Numbered from the stretch's first letter, positions 42,154 through 51,141 are shown. The stretch: DNA of 64,000 nt from Candidatus Kaistia colombiensis (GCA_029203105.1 CP119318.1:4882731-4946730), one strand, 5' to 3'. The notes: generated by a model not told the origin, from the sequence alone. Program-made: numbers and translations.

Positions 42154-42792
42154 ATGCGATTCCGGAGCCGTCCCTTGTCCTACACCGAAGAAAGCCGGCT
42201 CGCGGCGGTCGCCATCTCTTCCGTCCGCGTGGCGCCCTTTCCGGAAGGTCCGTTCCGCTTCTTCGCCCTCGATGTCGAAACCGCCAACAATCACCGCGGC
42301 AGCATTTGCCAGATCGGCGTTGCCTGCGTCCGCCCGGACAATAGCATCGAGACCTGGACGACCCTGGTCGATCCGGAAACCAGGGTCTGGATCTGGAGCG
42401 GTCTCCACGGCATCACGGCCGAGATGGTCCAGGGCGCGCCGACCTTCGCAGACGTGCTGCCGGTGCTGGAAGCGGCGCTGAGGGACAACACCGTCTACCA
42501 GCATTCCGGCTTCGACCGCAGCGCGGTCGCCGCCGCCTGCGCGGATATCGACGTCGTGCCGCCTTCCTGGCTATGGCGCAACAGCGTCCAGGTGGCGCGC
42601 GCCGCCTGGCCCGAACTGAAGGGCAATGGCGGGCACGGCCTCGCCAGCCTCAAAATTCATCTGGAACTCCAGTTCAACCACCACGACGCGGGCGAAGACG
42701 CGCGCGCAGCGGCGGAAGTCGTGCTGCGCGCCGAAGGCATTCGGCCGACAAACGATCGCCTTTCCCGCGAACCGACCGACACGACCGACTGA
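42154..42792 (+). CDS. DnaQ-like 3'-5' exonuclease (DEDDh)
   Basis: A 212-residue exonuclease-domain protein. The DEDDh motifs are present: ExoI FALDVETANN (Asp, Glu; about 37-46), ExoII in VYQHSGFDRSAV with the Asp (about 113-124), and ExoIII HHDAGEDA (His, Asp; about 176-183). HGITAEMVQGAPTF near 88-101 matches DnaQ epsilon-like enzymes. It may trim DNA or RNA 3' ends; it is not an obvious proofreading subunit. ATG at 42154 is the first in frame; the first 20 residues may be trimmed. Confidence 0.85.
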   Translation: MRFRSRPLSYTEESRLAAVAISSVRVAPFPEGPFRFFALDVETANNHRGSICQIGVACVRPDNSIETWTTLVDPETRVWIWSGLHGITAEMVQGAPTFADVLPVLEAALRDNTVYQHSGFDRSAVAAACADIDVVPPSWLWRNSVQVARAAWPELKGNGGHGLASLKIHLELQFNHHDAGEDARAAAEVVLRAEGIRPTNDRLSREPTDTTD

Positions 42793-42805
42793 GCCGGACC
42801 GCCCG

Positions 42806-42842
42806 CGACAATTGACCCGGTGCACCGTAGCCTCTATCGCAT
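42806..42842 (+). promoter_or_regulatory. Promoter-like block, copy 2 (bioMNY)
   Basis: CGACAATTGACCCGG (42806-42820) then CCTCTATCGCAT: -35 TTGACC (42812-42817), 17-bp spacer, -10 TATCGC (42835-42840), about 40 bp upstream of bioM. I saw no BioR-type TTATCTATAA palindrome. Confidence 0.6.
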
Positions 42843-42883
42843 GCGGCGACGCACAATCCGCAAGCGGGGACGCTGAACCTTCC

Positions 42884-43558
42884 ATGATCGTGCTCGAAGC
42901 GGTCAGCCATGACTTCGAGGACCGGCCCGTCCTGGCCGAGATCGACCTCGCATTGCCCGAGCGGCGCATCGGCATCGTCGGCGCCAACGGTTCCGGCAAG
43001 AGCACGTTTGCGCGCCTGCTGAACGGGTTGGTGCTGCCGAAGCAGGGCCGCGTGCTGATCGACGGCGTCGATACGGCCAGGGACGTCAAGGCGATCCGCC
43101 GCAAGGTCGGCTTCGTGTTCCAGAATCCCGACCACCAGATCGTCATGCCGATCGTCGGCGAGGATCTGGCCTTCGGCCTCAAGGCACGAAAGATTCCGAA
43201 GGGCGAAATCGACACCCGCATCGATGCCGCGCTGGCGCGCTACGATCTCGGCCATCTGCGCGAACGGCCGGTGCATCTTCTCTCCGGCGGCGAAAAGCAG
43301 CTGGTGGCGCTGTCGGCCGTGCTGGTGACCGATCCCGAGATCGTCGTGTTCGACGAGCCGACCACCCTGCTCGACTTGAGGAACCGCAACCGCGTCGCCG
43401 CCGCCATCGACGCGCTGCCGCATCCGGCAATCGTCGTCAGCCACGACCTCGAGCTGATCGCCGGCTTCGAGCGGGTGCTGATGATCGAGGATGGCCGCGT
43501 CGCCGCCGATGGCCTGCCCGGCGAGGTGCTGCCGTTCTATCGCGAGCGGATGCGATGA
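42884..43558 (+). CDS. bioM: Biotin ECF transporter ATPase BioM
   Basis: A 224-residue ATP-binding subunit of an energy-coupling-factor transporter. Walker A GANGSGKST (about 33-41), Q-loop FVFQNPDHQ (about 76-84), ABC signature LLSGGEKQLVAL (about 127-138) and Walker B IVVFDEPTTLLD (about 147-160) are intact, with the switch His in VVSHDLEL. ATG at 42884 gives the family length. It overlaps bioN by 4 bp. With BioN and BioY it imports biotin. Confidence 0.92.
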   Translation: MIVLEAVSHDFEDRPVLAEIDLALPERRIGIVGANGSGKSTFARLLNGLVLPKQGRVLIDGVDTARDVKAIRRKVGFVFQNPDHQIVMPIVGEDLAFGLKARKIPKGEIDTRIDAALARYDLGHLRERPVHLLSGGEKQLVALSAVLVTDPEIVVFDEPTTLLDLRNRNRVAAAIDALPHPAIVVSHDLELIAGFERVLMIEDGRVAADGLPGEVLPFYRERMR

Positions 43559-44154
43559 CGATCGGGCTCTATCATCCCGGCCAGTCGGCGCTGCACCGCG
43601 CATCCGCCGGCGCCAAGCTTTCGGCTCTGGTCGTCGTTTCGCTGGCCCTGTTCGTCGCTCCGTCGATCTGGGTGGCGCTCGCAAGCGTGCCCATCGCCTT
43701 CGCGGTCTATCTCGCGACCGGCGCGCCGTTCCGGCGCCTGATGGCGCAATTGCGCGGGCCGGCGATCCTGCTCGGCCTCGTCTTCGTCTTCCACCTGGCG
43801 TTCGGCTCGGTGGCGGAAGGCGTACTCGCCGTCACCCGCTTCGCCACCCTGATCCTGCTCGCCAGCGCGGTGACGCTCTCGACGCCGGTGTCGGAAATGG
43901 CCGAACTGGTCGAATGGGGGCTCGGGCCGCTGCGTCCGCTCGGCGTCAATCCGGAGAAGGTCGGGCTCGCCATCGCGCTCGCCATCCGCTTCGTGCCGCT
44001 GATAGCAGAGGAATTCCGCCATATCCGCGAGGCGCAGGCGGCGCGCGGCCTTGCCGCCAATCCGCTGGCGCTGATCGTACCGCTCGTCATCCGCACGCTG
44101 AAATCAGCCGACGAACTCGCCGACGCCATCGAGGCGCGCGGCTATGAGCGCTAA
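43555..44154 (+). CDS. bioN: Biotin ECF transporter transmembrane subunit BioN
   Basis: A 199-residue EcfT-type membrane subunit. Hydrophobic helices occupy about residues 20-60, 68-88 and 90-115, and a cytoplasmic coupling helix carries EEFRHIREAQAARGLAANP (the conserved ARG coupling motif) near 148-166. A second ARG appears in AIEARGYER at the C-terminus. It starts within the bioM stop (ATGA), showing translational coupling. Confidence 0.92.
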   Translation: MTIGLYHPGQSALHRASAGAKLSALVVVSLALFVAPSIWVALASVPIAFAVYLATGAPFRRLMAQLRGPAILLGLVFVFHLAFGSVAEGVLAVTRFATLILLASAVTLSTPVSEMAELVEWGLGPLRPLGVNPEKVGLAIALAIRFVPLIAEEFRHIREAQAARGLAANPLALIVPLVIRTLKSADELADAIEARGYER

Positions 44155-44190
44155 TACTGACTGTGCAATCGGGATAGGGGATCCAAACCA

Positions 44191-44751
44191 ATGACCAAGG
44201 ACGTATCGACCCGCGACATCGTCTATATCGCGCTGTTCGCGGCCCTGATGGCGGCGATCAATCTGGTGCCGGCGATCCAGATCGGCTTCCTGCCGGTGCC
44301 GATCACGGCGCAGACGCTCGGCGTCATGCTGGCGGGCTCGCTCATCGGCGCCAAGCGCGGCGGCCTCGCCATCCTGCTCTTCGTGCTGCTGGTCGCCCTC
44401 GGCCTGCCGCTGCTTGCCGGTGGCCATGGCGGCCTGTCGGTCTTCTTCGGTCCGACCGCCGGCTTCATCATTTCGTGGCCGATCGCCGCCTTCGTCACCG
44501 GCTGGCTGACCGAACTGAACTGGCGCCGGATGAACACGGTCTGGTTCTTCGTCTTCTCCGCCATCGGCGGCATCGGCATCGTCTACCTGATCGGCATTCC
44601 CTGGCTCGCCATGGTCGCCAAGCTGTCGCTCTGGGATGCCACGAAGGGTTCGATGATCTTCGTGCCGGGCGACCTGATCAAGGCCGGCGTCGCCGCCGTC
44701 ATCGCCGAGACGGTGCGGCGGAGCTACCCGCTGATGCAGGCCGCGCGCTAA
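44191..44751 (+). CDS. bioY: Biotin-binding S component BioY
   Basis: A 186-residue BioY protein with about six helices: YIALFAALMAAINLVPAIQI, VPITAQTLGVMLAGSLIGAKRGGLAILLFVLLVALGLPLLAGG and GPTAGFIISWPIAAFVTGWL; the GGxGGLSVFFGPTAGF segment (about 75-91) is a BioY hallmark. It lies 36 bp after bioN and completes the biotin uptake operon. It ends before a long palindrome. Confidence 0.95.
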   Translation: MTKDVSTRDIVYIALFAALMAAINLVPAIQIGFLPVPITAQTLGVMLAGSLIGAKRGGLAILLFVLLVALGLPLLAGGHGGLSVFFGPTAGFIISWPIAAFVTGWLTELNWRRMNTVWFFVFSAIGGIGIVYLIGIPWLAMVAKLSLWDATKGSMIFVPGDLIKAGVAAVIAETVRRSYPLMQAAR

Positions 44752-44805
44752 CGAACCGCTACCGGATCGTTAACAGGATCGGCGCTGTTAACCGGCGCCG
44801 ATCGG

Positions 44806-44845
44806 CTTGTCATCGCCCGACCGTCGACGGTCGGGCGATGACAAG
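44806..44845. terminator. Perfect 40-bp palindrome between bioY and ileS
   Basis: Arms CTTGTCATCGCCCGACCGTC and its exact complement with no loop, in the 106-bp gap between the convergent bioY and ileS genes. It lacks a T-tract, so it may be a bidirectional transcription barrier rather than a classical terminator. Confidence 0.55.
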
Positions 44846-44857
44846 AACGACAACGTC

Positions 44858-47800
44858 TTAGCGCGCAACGCGGACGCCGATCGAGATCGGCTCGTCGAGC
44901 AGGCTGGTCTCCGAGACAAAGCCCTCCGGCTGGTCGTCGGTCGGACGCAGCGTTTCGGCCAGCGTCTCGGCGCGGATCGTCTCGGCATGGTCGACGAGCA
45001 CGTCGCCAAGGCCGTTGGCGACCTTCACCTCGATATGAATGCGGTCCGAAACATTGAGACCGGCATCCTTGCGCGCCACCTGCACCAGGCGGATGAAGTC
45101 GCGCGCCACGCCTTCGCGCTCGAGCGCTTCGTCGACATGCGTATCGAGCACGACCACGCCAGCGGCGCCGTCGAAGGCGACCGCGTCGAGGCCTTCATTG
45201 GCCTTGAAGCGCAGCTCATATTCGCCCAGCTCGATCGTCTGGCCGGCCACCGCATAGCGACCGCCGCCGAGATCTTCCCACTCGCCGGCGCGCGCCGCGT
45301 TCAGCACGTCCTTGAGCCCCTTGCCGAGCCGCTTGCCGATCTTCGGATCGACGGCGAGCACGACCTGGCCGAACTCGGACGGATCGACCGCCAGCACGAC
45401 TTCCTTGACGTTGACCTCGTCGGCGATGACGTCCTTCAGCAGCGCCAGCTTCTCGAAGCCCGGATGCGCGACGGTGAGCCGGCGCAGCGGCAGGCGCGTG
45501 CGCAGGTTCTTGACCGTACGGATCGAGGCCGCGGCAGAAGCAACGGTGCGGGCGAGATCCATGCGCTCGACCAGCGCCTTGTCGTCGACCAGCGCCGAAG
45601 CATCCGGCCAGTCCGCCAGATGCACGCTCTCGCCGTTCACCAGCGCACGATGGATGTGCTCGGTCAGGAACGGCAGGAACGGCGCCAGCGCCCGCGTCAT
45701 GGTGACCAGCACGGTGTAGAGCGTGTCATAGGCCGCCTGCTTGTCGGCATCCTTCTCGCCCTTCCAGAAGCGCTCGCGCGACCGGCGGATGAACCAGTTG
45801 TTCAGCGCCTCGATGAAGGGCGGGAACGCACTGGTGGCGCCGGCGAGATCGAGCTTCTCCATCGCCGCGTCGATGCCGCGGATCAGATCCGCGGTCTTGG
45901 CGAGGATGTAGCGGTCGAGTTCCGCCTCGGCGGTCGTGACCATCCGGCCCTTGATGCCGTCGATATTGGCGTAGAGCGTGAAGAACGAATAGGCGTTCCA
46001 GATCGGCAGCAGCACCTGGCGCACGGTCTCGGCGATGGTGCGTCCGTCCTTCGGCATGGCGAGATCGCCGCCGGAAAGCAGCGGCGACGACACCAGATAC
46101 CAGCGCAACGCGTCGGCGCCGAAGGTGTTGAACACCTCGATCGGGTCCGGATAGTTCTTCAGCCGCTTCGACAGCTTCTGCTTGTTCTCGTCGAGCACGA
46201 CGCCGTGGCAGATGACCGAGCGGAACGGTGCCTTGTCGAACAGGGCCGTCGACATCACCATCAGCGTGTAGAACCAGCCGCGCGTCTGCGCGACATACTC
46301 CACAATGAAATCGCCGGGGAAGTGGCTCTCGAACCAGTCCTTGTTCTCGAACGGGTAGTGCACCTGGGCGAACGGCATCGAGCCGGATTCAAACCAGCAA
46401 TCCAGCACGTCCTCGACGCGCCGCATCACCGACTTGCCGGTCGGATCGTCCGGGTTCGGGCGGGTCAGGTCGTCGATATAGGGCCGGTGCAGGTCATGCG
46501 GACGCACGCCGAAATCGCGCTCGATCTCGTCGATGGAACCATAGACATCGAGGCGCGGATAATTCGGATCATCCGACTTCCAGACCGGGATCGGCGAACC
46601 CCAGAAGCGGTTGCGGCCGATGTTCCAGTCGCGCGCATTCTCCAGCCACTTGCCGAACAGGCCGTCCTTGATGTGGCCCGGCACCCAGTCGATGCCCTGG
46701 TTCAACTCGACCATGCGGTCCTTGAAGGCCGAGACCTTCACATACCAGGAGCGCAGCGCCTTGTAGATCAGCGGCTGATCGGTACGCCAGCAATGCGGAT
46801 AGTTATGGTCGTAGGTCTCGTGACGCAGAACGGCGCCCTGCGCCTTCACGTCACGGATGATGTCCTTGTTCGCCTCGAAGACGTTCATGCCGGCATAAGG
46901 CGGCGTCAACTCGGTGAAATTGCCGGCGAAATCGACCGGGTCGACGACCGGGATGCCGTTCGACTGCGACAACGCCATGTCGTCCTCGCCGAAGGCAGGG
47001 GCAATGTGGACGACGCCGGTGCCGTCAGTCATCTCGATGAAGGCGGCGGCATGCACACGGAAGGCGCCCGCTTCGCGCTCGCCGGCGAAGAAGGGGAACA
47101 AAGGCTGATAGGTGCGGCCGACGAGGTCGGCGCCGGAAACCGTCGCGACTTCGGTGTAATCGGCCAGTTCATGCGCATAGTTCGCCACCAGCGGCGCGCC
47201 GAGGATGACCCGCTGGCCGGCCTTCTCGAGCACGGCGTAGTCGGCATCAGCCTTGATCGCTAGCGCCATGTTGGACGGCAAGGTCCAGGGCGTCGTCGTC
47301 CAGGCGAGCAGGCGCGTCGGCACGGTCTCGCCGGCAACCGGATCGAGCAGGAAGCCGACCGTCAGCGCCGGGTCCTGGCGCATGCGGTAGGAGTTGTCGA
47401 GACGGGTCTCGAAGTTCGACAGCGGTGTCTGGGCGGCCCAGCTATAGGGTACGACCCGGTAGCCTTCATAGATCAGGCCCTTGTCGTGCAGCTGCTTGAA
47501 CGCCCACATGGTGCTCTCCATGAAGGAGAGGTCCATCGTCTTGTAATCGTTCTTGAAATCGACCCAGCGCGCCGAACGGGTGACGTAGTATTCCCAATCC
47601 GACGTGAACTGCTGCACCGAGGTGCGGCAGTGCTCGTTGAAGCGCGCCATGCCGTATTTCAGGATCTCGAGACGTCCCGAGACGCCGAGTTCCTTTTCCG
47701 ACTGCAGCTCGGCCGGCAGGCCATGGCAATCCCAGCCGAAACGGCGATCGACGACCTTGCCGCGCATCGTCTGGTAGCGCGGCACCAGATCCTTCACGAA

Positions 47801-48010
47801 GCCGGTGACGAGATGACCGTAATGGGGCAGGCCGTTGGCGAAGGGCGGACCGTCGTAGAAGACGAATTCCGACGCGCCCTGCTCGCGGCGCTGCTCGATC
47901 GAGCGTTCGAAAATCGTGTTCTCCTTCCACCAGGCACCGATTGCTTCCTCGATCTTCGGGAAGGACGGCGACGGCTCGGCGGCGGGATAGACGGTCTTCG
48001 GCTCTGTCAT
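44858..48010 (-). CDS. ileS: Isoleucyl-tRNA synthetase, type 2 (mupirocin-resistant class)
   Basis: A 1050-residue class-Ia synthetase charging tRNA-Ile. The HIGH motif reads HYGH in YDGPPFANGLPHYGHLVTG (about 48-66); the KMSKS motif reads KLSKR in KQKLSKRLKNYPDPIEVFN (about 610-628). An editing (CP1) domain includes LLAWTTTPWTLPSNMALA. These motifs and the length mark the eukaryote-like IleS2 branch, which is naturally tolerant to mupirocin, instead of the about 940-residue IleS1 type. No zinc-finger CxxC pair is visible at the very C-terminus, as expected for type 2. ATG at 48010 is the start; the open frame upstream is not family-like. I saw no T-box in the short leader. Confidence 0.95.
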   Translation of the reverse strand: MTEPKTVYPAAEPSPSFPKIEEAIGAWWKENTIFERSIEQRREQGASEFVFYDGPPFANGLPHYGHLVTGFVKDLVPRYQTMRGKVVDRRFGWDCHGLPAELQSEKELGVSGRLEILKYGMARFNEHCRTSVQQFTSDWEYYVTRSARWVDFKNDYKTMDLSFMESTMWAFKQLHDKGLIYEGYRVVPYSWAAQTPLSNFETRLDNSYRMRQDPALTVGFLLDPVAGETVPTRLLAWTTTPWTLPSNMALAIKADADYAVLEKAGQRVILGAPLVANYAHELADYTEVATVSGADLVGRTYQPLFPFFAGEREAGAFRVHAAAFIEMTDGTGVVHIAPAFGEDDMALSQSNGIPVVDPVDFAGNFTELTPPYAGMNVFEANKDIIRDVKAQGAVLRHETYDHNYPHCWRTDQPLIYKALRSWYVKVSAFKDRMVELNQGIDWVPGHIKDGLFGKWLENARDWNIGRNRFWGSPIPVWKSDDPNYPRLDVYGSIDEIERDFGVRPHDLHRPYIDDLTRPNPDDPTGKSVMRRVEDVLDCWFESGSMPFAQVHYPFENKDWFESHFPGDFIVEYVAQTRGWFYTLMVMSTALFDKAPFRSVICHGVVLDENKQKLSKRLKNYPDPIEVFNTFGADALRWYLVSSPLLSGGDLAMPKDGRTIAETVRQVLLPIWNAYSFFTLYANIDGIKGRMVTTAEAELDRYILAKTADLIRGIDAAMEKLDLAGATSAFPPFIEALNNWFIRRSRERFWKGEKDADKQAAYDTLYTVLVTMTRALAPFLPFLTEHIHRALVNGESVHLADWPDASALVDDKALVERMDLARTVASAAASIRTVKNLRTRLPLRRLTVAHPGFEKLALLKDVIADEVNVKEVVLAVDPSEFGQVVLAVDPKIGKRLGKGLKDVLNAARAGEWEDLGGGRYAVAGQTIELGEYELRFKANEGLDAVAFDGAAGVVVLDTHVDEALEREGVARDFIRLVQVARKDAGLNVSDRIHIEVKVANGLGDVLVDHAETIRAETLAETLRPTDDQPEGFVSETSLLDEPISIGVRVAR

Positions 48011-48189
48011 GGCGAATGTCTTTGTTCTGGGCGGAAAACTGGATGGAATTCCGGGACGGAAATCGGCGCCTTCGATAGCGCCTTTGCGGCAAGCGCGCCA
48101 CCCCTTGGGGGCTAGCGCTGATATGGGAGGCAGTGCCGGAACTTGAAAGGGCCGGCACCCGATGGCGCTGCGGTGGAGCGAGAAGCAGC

Positions 48190-48300
48190 AAGGAAGCGCC
48201 TCTCCCATCCCTCCCGCCAGCGGGCGGGGGCTATTTTCCGCGTCCGCCAACTCGGCGTCGACGCCCCCTCTCCCGCTTGCGGGAGAGGGTTGGGGTGAGG
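48190..48300. repeat. Two short GC-rich stem repeats
   Basis: TCCCTCCCGCCAGCGGGCGGGGGC (about 48208-48231, closing stem CCCGC/GCGGG) and CCCCTCTCCCGCTTGCGGGA GAGGGTTGGGGTGAGG (48262-48300, stem CCCTCTCCCGC/GCGGGAGAGGG), near the end of purK. Confidence 0.6.
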
Positions 48301-48310
48301 GTCTTTCGAC

Positions 48311-49405
48311 CTAGCCGACCTTCGGAGAAATCCGATTGACGTGGCCCATCTTGCGGCCCGGCCGGCTTTCGGCCTTGCCGTAGAGATGCAGCCGCGCGCC
48401 GGGCTCCGCCGCAAGCGCCGCCCATTCGTCGGCCTCGGCGCCGATCAGATTGGTCATCACCGCGTTCGAATGGCGCTCGGTCGAGCCGAGGGGCCAGCCG
48501 GCAATGGCGCGGATGTGGTTCTCGAACTGCGAGACGATGCAGCCATCCTGCGTCCAGTGACCGGAATTGTGCACGCGCGGCGCGATCTCGTTGACGATCA
48601 ACCTCGCGCCGCCCGCCTCCTCGACGACGAACATCTCGACCGCGAGCAACCCGACATAACCGAGCGCGCTCGCCACCTTGGCGGCGATGGCCCGGGCAGC
48701 GTCCGAGGTAGCCGCGGAAAGCTGCGCCGGCACCGTCGACGTCGCGAGGATGTGGTTGCGGTGGATGTTCTCGACGATGTCGTAGACCGCCGTCTCGCCG
48801 CCGCGGCCGCGAACCACCAGCGCCGAAACCTCGCGGGCGAAGGCGACGAACCCCTCCAGCACGGCCGGCTTGGCGCCGATCGTCGCCCAGGCGGCGGCCG
48901 CGTCGTCGCCGGGTCGGAGCGCCACCTGGCCCTTGCCGTCATAGCCGTAGCGGCGGGTCTTCAGGATCGCGGGCCGGCCCAGCGTCTCGAGCGCCGCTTC
49001 GAGCGAGGCGAGATCGTCGATCTTCGCAAACGGCGCGACCGGAATATCGAGGCTCTGCATCAGCTCCTTTTCGGAGAGACGGTCCTGCGACACGGCGAGC
49101 GCATGCGGTCCCGGCAAGACGTCGACCTGCTCGGCCAGGAAGGCGGCGGTGGCGGCCGGCACGTTCTCGAACTCATAGGTCACGACATCGACGGAGCCAG
49201 CGAAAGCCGCCAGCGCCGACTGGTTCTCATAAGCCGCCGTGGTACGCGCCGCGACCACGTCGAAAGCCGGGCTTTCGCCATCGGGACAATAGACATGGCA
49301 GCGAAAACCGAGCTCGGCAGCGGCCGTGGCCAGCATCCGGCCCAGTTGACCGCCTCCGAGAATGCCGATGGTTGAGCCGGGCGGCAGCATCTTGCTAGAC
49401 GTCAT
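48311..49405 (-). CDS. purK: N5-carboxyaminoimidazole ribonucleotide synthase
   Basis: A 364-residue ATP-grasp enzyme forming N5-CAIR from AIR, ATP and bicarbonate in purine synthesis. The N-terminal motif IGILGGGQLGRMLATAAAELG is at residues 12-32; ATP-grasp elements AILKTRRYGYDGKGQ and EGFVAFAREVSALVVRG, and the metal site VEMFVVEEAG...LIVNEIAPRVHNSGHWT, are all present. ATG at 49405 lies inside the end of purE (11-bp overlap), a standard purEK pair. Confidence 0.95.
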   Translation of the reverse strand: MTSSKMLPPGSTIGILGGGQLGRMLATAAAELGFRCHVYCPDGESPAFDVVAARTTAAYENQSALAAFAGSVDVVTYEFENVPAATAAFLAEQVDVLPGPHALAVSQDRLSEKELMQSLDIPVAPFAKIDDLASLEAALETLGRPAILKTRRYGYDGKGQVALRPGDDAAAAWATIGAKPAVLEGFVAFAREVSALVVRGRGGETAVYDIVENIHRNHILATSTVPAQLSAATSDAARAIAAKVASALGYVGLLAVEMFVVEEAGGARLIVNEIAPRVHNSGHWTQDGCIVSQFENHIRAIAGWPLGSTERHSNAVMTNLIGAEADEWAALAAEPGARLHLYGKAESRPGRKMGHVNRISPKVG

Positions 49406-49892
49406 CCGAGGGGCTTTCCGCAACCCGCGCCGCCTGGGCAGCGCGCCAATCATCGAGACGCGCGGCCAGAACCGCGTCATTGAGCGCCAGGATCGCGACG
49501 GCGAGCAGCGCGGCGTTGATCGCGCCGGCCTTGCCGATCGCCAACGTGCCGACGGGAATTCCGCCCGGCATCTGCACGATCGAGAGCAGGCTGTCCTGGC
49601 CGGAAAGCGCCTTGGATTCGACCGGCACGCCCAACACCGGCAATGGCGTCATTGCCGCGCACATGCCGGGAAGATGCGCCGCGCCACCGGCGCCGGCAAT
49701 GACCACCTTGAAGCCCTTGTCGCGGGCGGATTTCGAGAATTCGATCAACCGATCCGGCGTCCGATGCGCCGAGACGATCCGATCGTCATGCGCGACGCCG
49801 AGGGCGTCCAGGGTTTCGGCCGCGTGCCGCATCGTCTGCCAATCGGATTGGCTGCCCATGATGATGGCGATTGGCGCCGTAGTCTCTGCCAA
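49395..49892 (-). CDS. purE: 5-(carboxyamino)imidazole ribonucleotide mutase
   Basis: A 165-residue class-I PurE, which converts N5-CAIR to CAIR. It has the phosphate loop IIMGSQSDWQTM, the catalytic-site segment VSAHRTPDRL and AGAGGAAHLPGMCAAMTPLPVLGVPVESKALSGQDSLLSIVQMPGGIPVGTLAIGKAGAINAAL, nearly invariant in the family. It is divergent from the GGDEF-like gene and precedes purK. Confidence 0.95.
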   Translation of the reverse strand: MAETTAPIAIIMGSQSDWQTMRHAAETLDALGVAHDDRIVSAHRTPDRLIEFSKSARDKGFKVVIAGAGGAAHLPGMCAAMTPLPVLGVPVESKALSGQDSLLSIVQMPGGIPVGTLAIGKAGAINAALLAVAILALNDAVLAARLDDWRAAQAARVAESPSDDV

Positions 49893-50015
49893 GCTCTCGT
49901 CTCCGACATTGCGGGAAGGCGTGAATTATAGAGAGGGAAGCCTCCGCCGCAAGGCGCGGAAACAGCCTTACCCTCCGTTAACCAGAATTGAACCAAGCGC
50001 GGGCAAAATCGCGCC

Positions 50016-50717
50016 ATGTCCAGCGCACCCGTCCTCAAGCCGCAACACCCAGCCGCAACCGGATCCGATCCGAGGCCGATCGCGCGCCGTCGCGAAACCG
50101 AGGACGGTGGTGGGGCCATGGACCTGCCGGTCGAGCAGCGCTCGCTGGTGATGCGGCTTTCGGAAGAGGTGGCGGCGTTGCGCCGCGCCCTCGACGCCAG
50201 CCAGCACCGCATCGCCGCGCTCGAGACAGAAGCGTCCGAGGAGCCGATCTCCGGCCTGCTCAACCGCCGCGCATTCCTGCGCGAGATCGAAAGGGCGATC
50301 GCCTTCCAGACGCGCTATCCGATGACATGCGGCATCGGGCTCTTGGACGTCCACGGCCTCGACGCCATCCGGAACGCGGAAGGCCAGAGCGGCCTCAATC
50401 AGGCGCTGCGGGTCGTCGGCGCGACGTTGCGCGCCGGCATCCGCTCCTGCGATATCGCGGCGCGAACCGGCAACGAGCAGTTCGCCGTCGTGCTCTGGAA
50501 TTCGACGCCGGCCGAGTGCTGCCATCGCATTCATGGGCTTCAGCGCGCCATAGCGGGCGTAGAGTTCCCGCCGGTGCCGCTCGCTTGCCTCGCCAGCCGT
50601 TCGTCGGTCGTCATGATCGAGCCGGGTCCGACGGCCGAAGAGATCGTCGCTGCCGCCGACCGGGGATTGCTGGAAGCGATCTCGTCCGGTCAGGCGATGA
50701 TGTCCGGCAGGAGCTGA
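50016..50717 (+). CDS. GGDEF-domain protein with degenerate signature
   Basis: A 233-residue protein. An N-terminal coiled-coil-like stretch (LVMRLSEEVAALRRALDASQHRIAALE, about 42-70) leads into a GGDEF domain (about 75-230: ISGLLNRRAFLREIERAI and CDIAARTGNEQFAVVLW). The signature position reads TGNEQF instead of GGDEF/GGEEF, so diguanylate cyclase activity is doubtful; it may bind GTP or c-di-GMP or act as a scaffold. No signal or membrane segment is seen. Its 3' end overlaps the end of the DUF465 gene on the other strand by 28 bp. Confidence 0.82.
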   Translation: MSSAPVLKPQHPAATGSDPRPIARRRETEDGGGAMDLPVEQRSLVMRLSEEVAALRRALDASQHRIAALETEASEEPISGLLNRRAFLREIERAIAFQTRYPMTCGIGLLDVHGLDAIRNAEGQSGLNQALRVVGATLRAGIRSCDIAARTGNEQFAVVLWNSTPAECCHRIHGLQRAIAGVEFPPVPLACLASRSSVVMIEPGPTAEEIVAAADRGLLEAISSGQAMMSGRS

Positions 50718-50896
50718 TCCTCCAGCGAGACGATCCGGTCCTTCAGCGCCAGCTTGCGCTTCTTCAGGCGCTGGATCCGCAACGGATCGATCTTGCCGGT
50801 ATCCGACATGACGGAGATCGCAGCATCCAAATCGCTGTGCTCCTGCCGCAATCGCGCCAGCTCAAACCGGATTTCCCGCTCTTCTTCCTCGGTCAT
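50690..50896 (-). CDS. DUF465 (YdcH-like) small coiled-coil protein
   Basis: A 68-residue helical protein of the DUF465 family: FELARLRQEHSDLDAAISVM, followed by PLRIQRLKKRKLALKDRIVSLEDQL, the latter being the family hallmark (RLKKRKLxLKD). The start is ATG at 50896 (MTEEEER); an in-frame ATG upstream adds 11 residues. It is convergent with the GGDEF gene and paired divergently with a second DUF465 gene at 51142. Function unknown. Confidence 0.85.
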   Translation of the reverse strand: MTEEEEREIRFELARLRQEHSDLDAAISVMSDTGKIDPLRIQRLKKRKLALKDRIVSLEDQLLPDIIA

Positions 50897-51141
50897 ACGC
50901 CCCAACCTTGCCGAGTTCCGTCCAGCCAATCACGGCGTCGAGACGCGACGATACATGCTCGGGTCGGCGCGCGCGAGCACTCTATCGCATCCCCCCTCTT
51001 GAACCCAACGGCTTGAGGCCACAGATCCAGAGGGTGTCGGGCCGCAGACAGATTCCCGTCTGCGATCTGCCCCGGTTCACAGCAACCCGCGTCTGTGGCA
51101 CGATCCAGTGCCGTCATCGATCACGAAGGGAGGCAATTTTA

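Noticed and set aside
44807..47263. 818-codon plus-strand frame
   Set aside because: Antisense to ileS, whose motifs and length are unequivocal.
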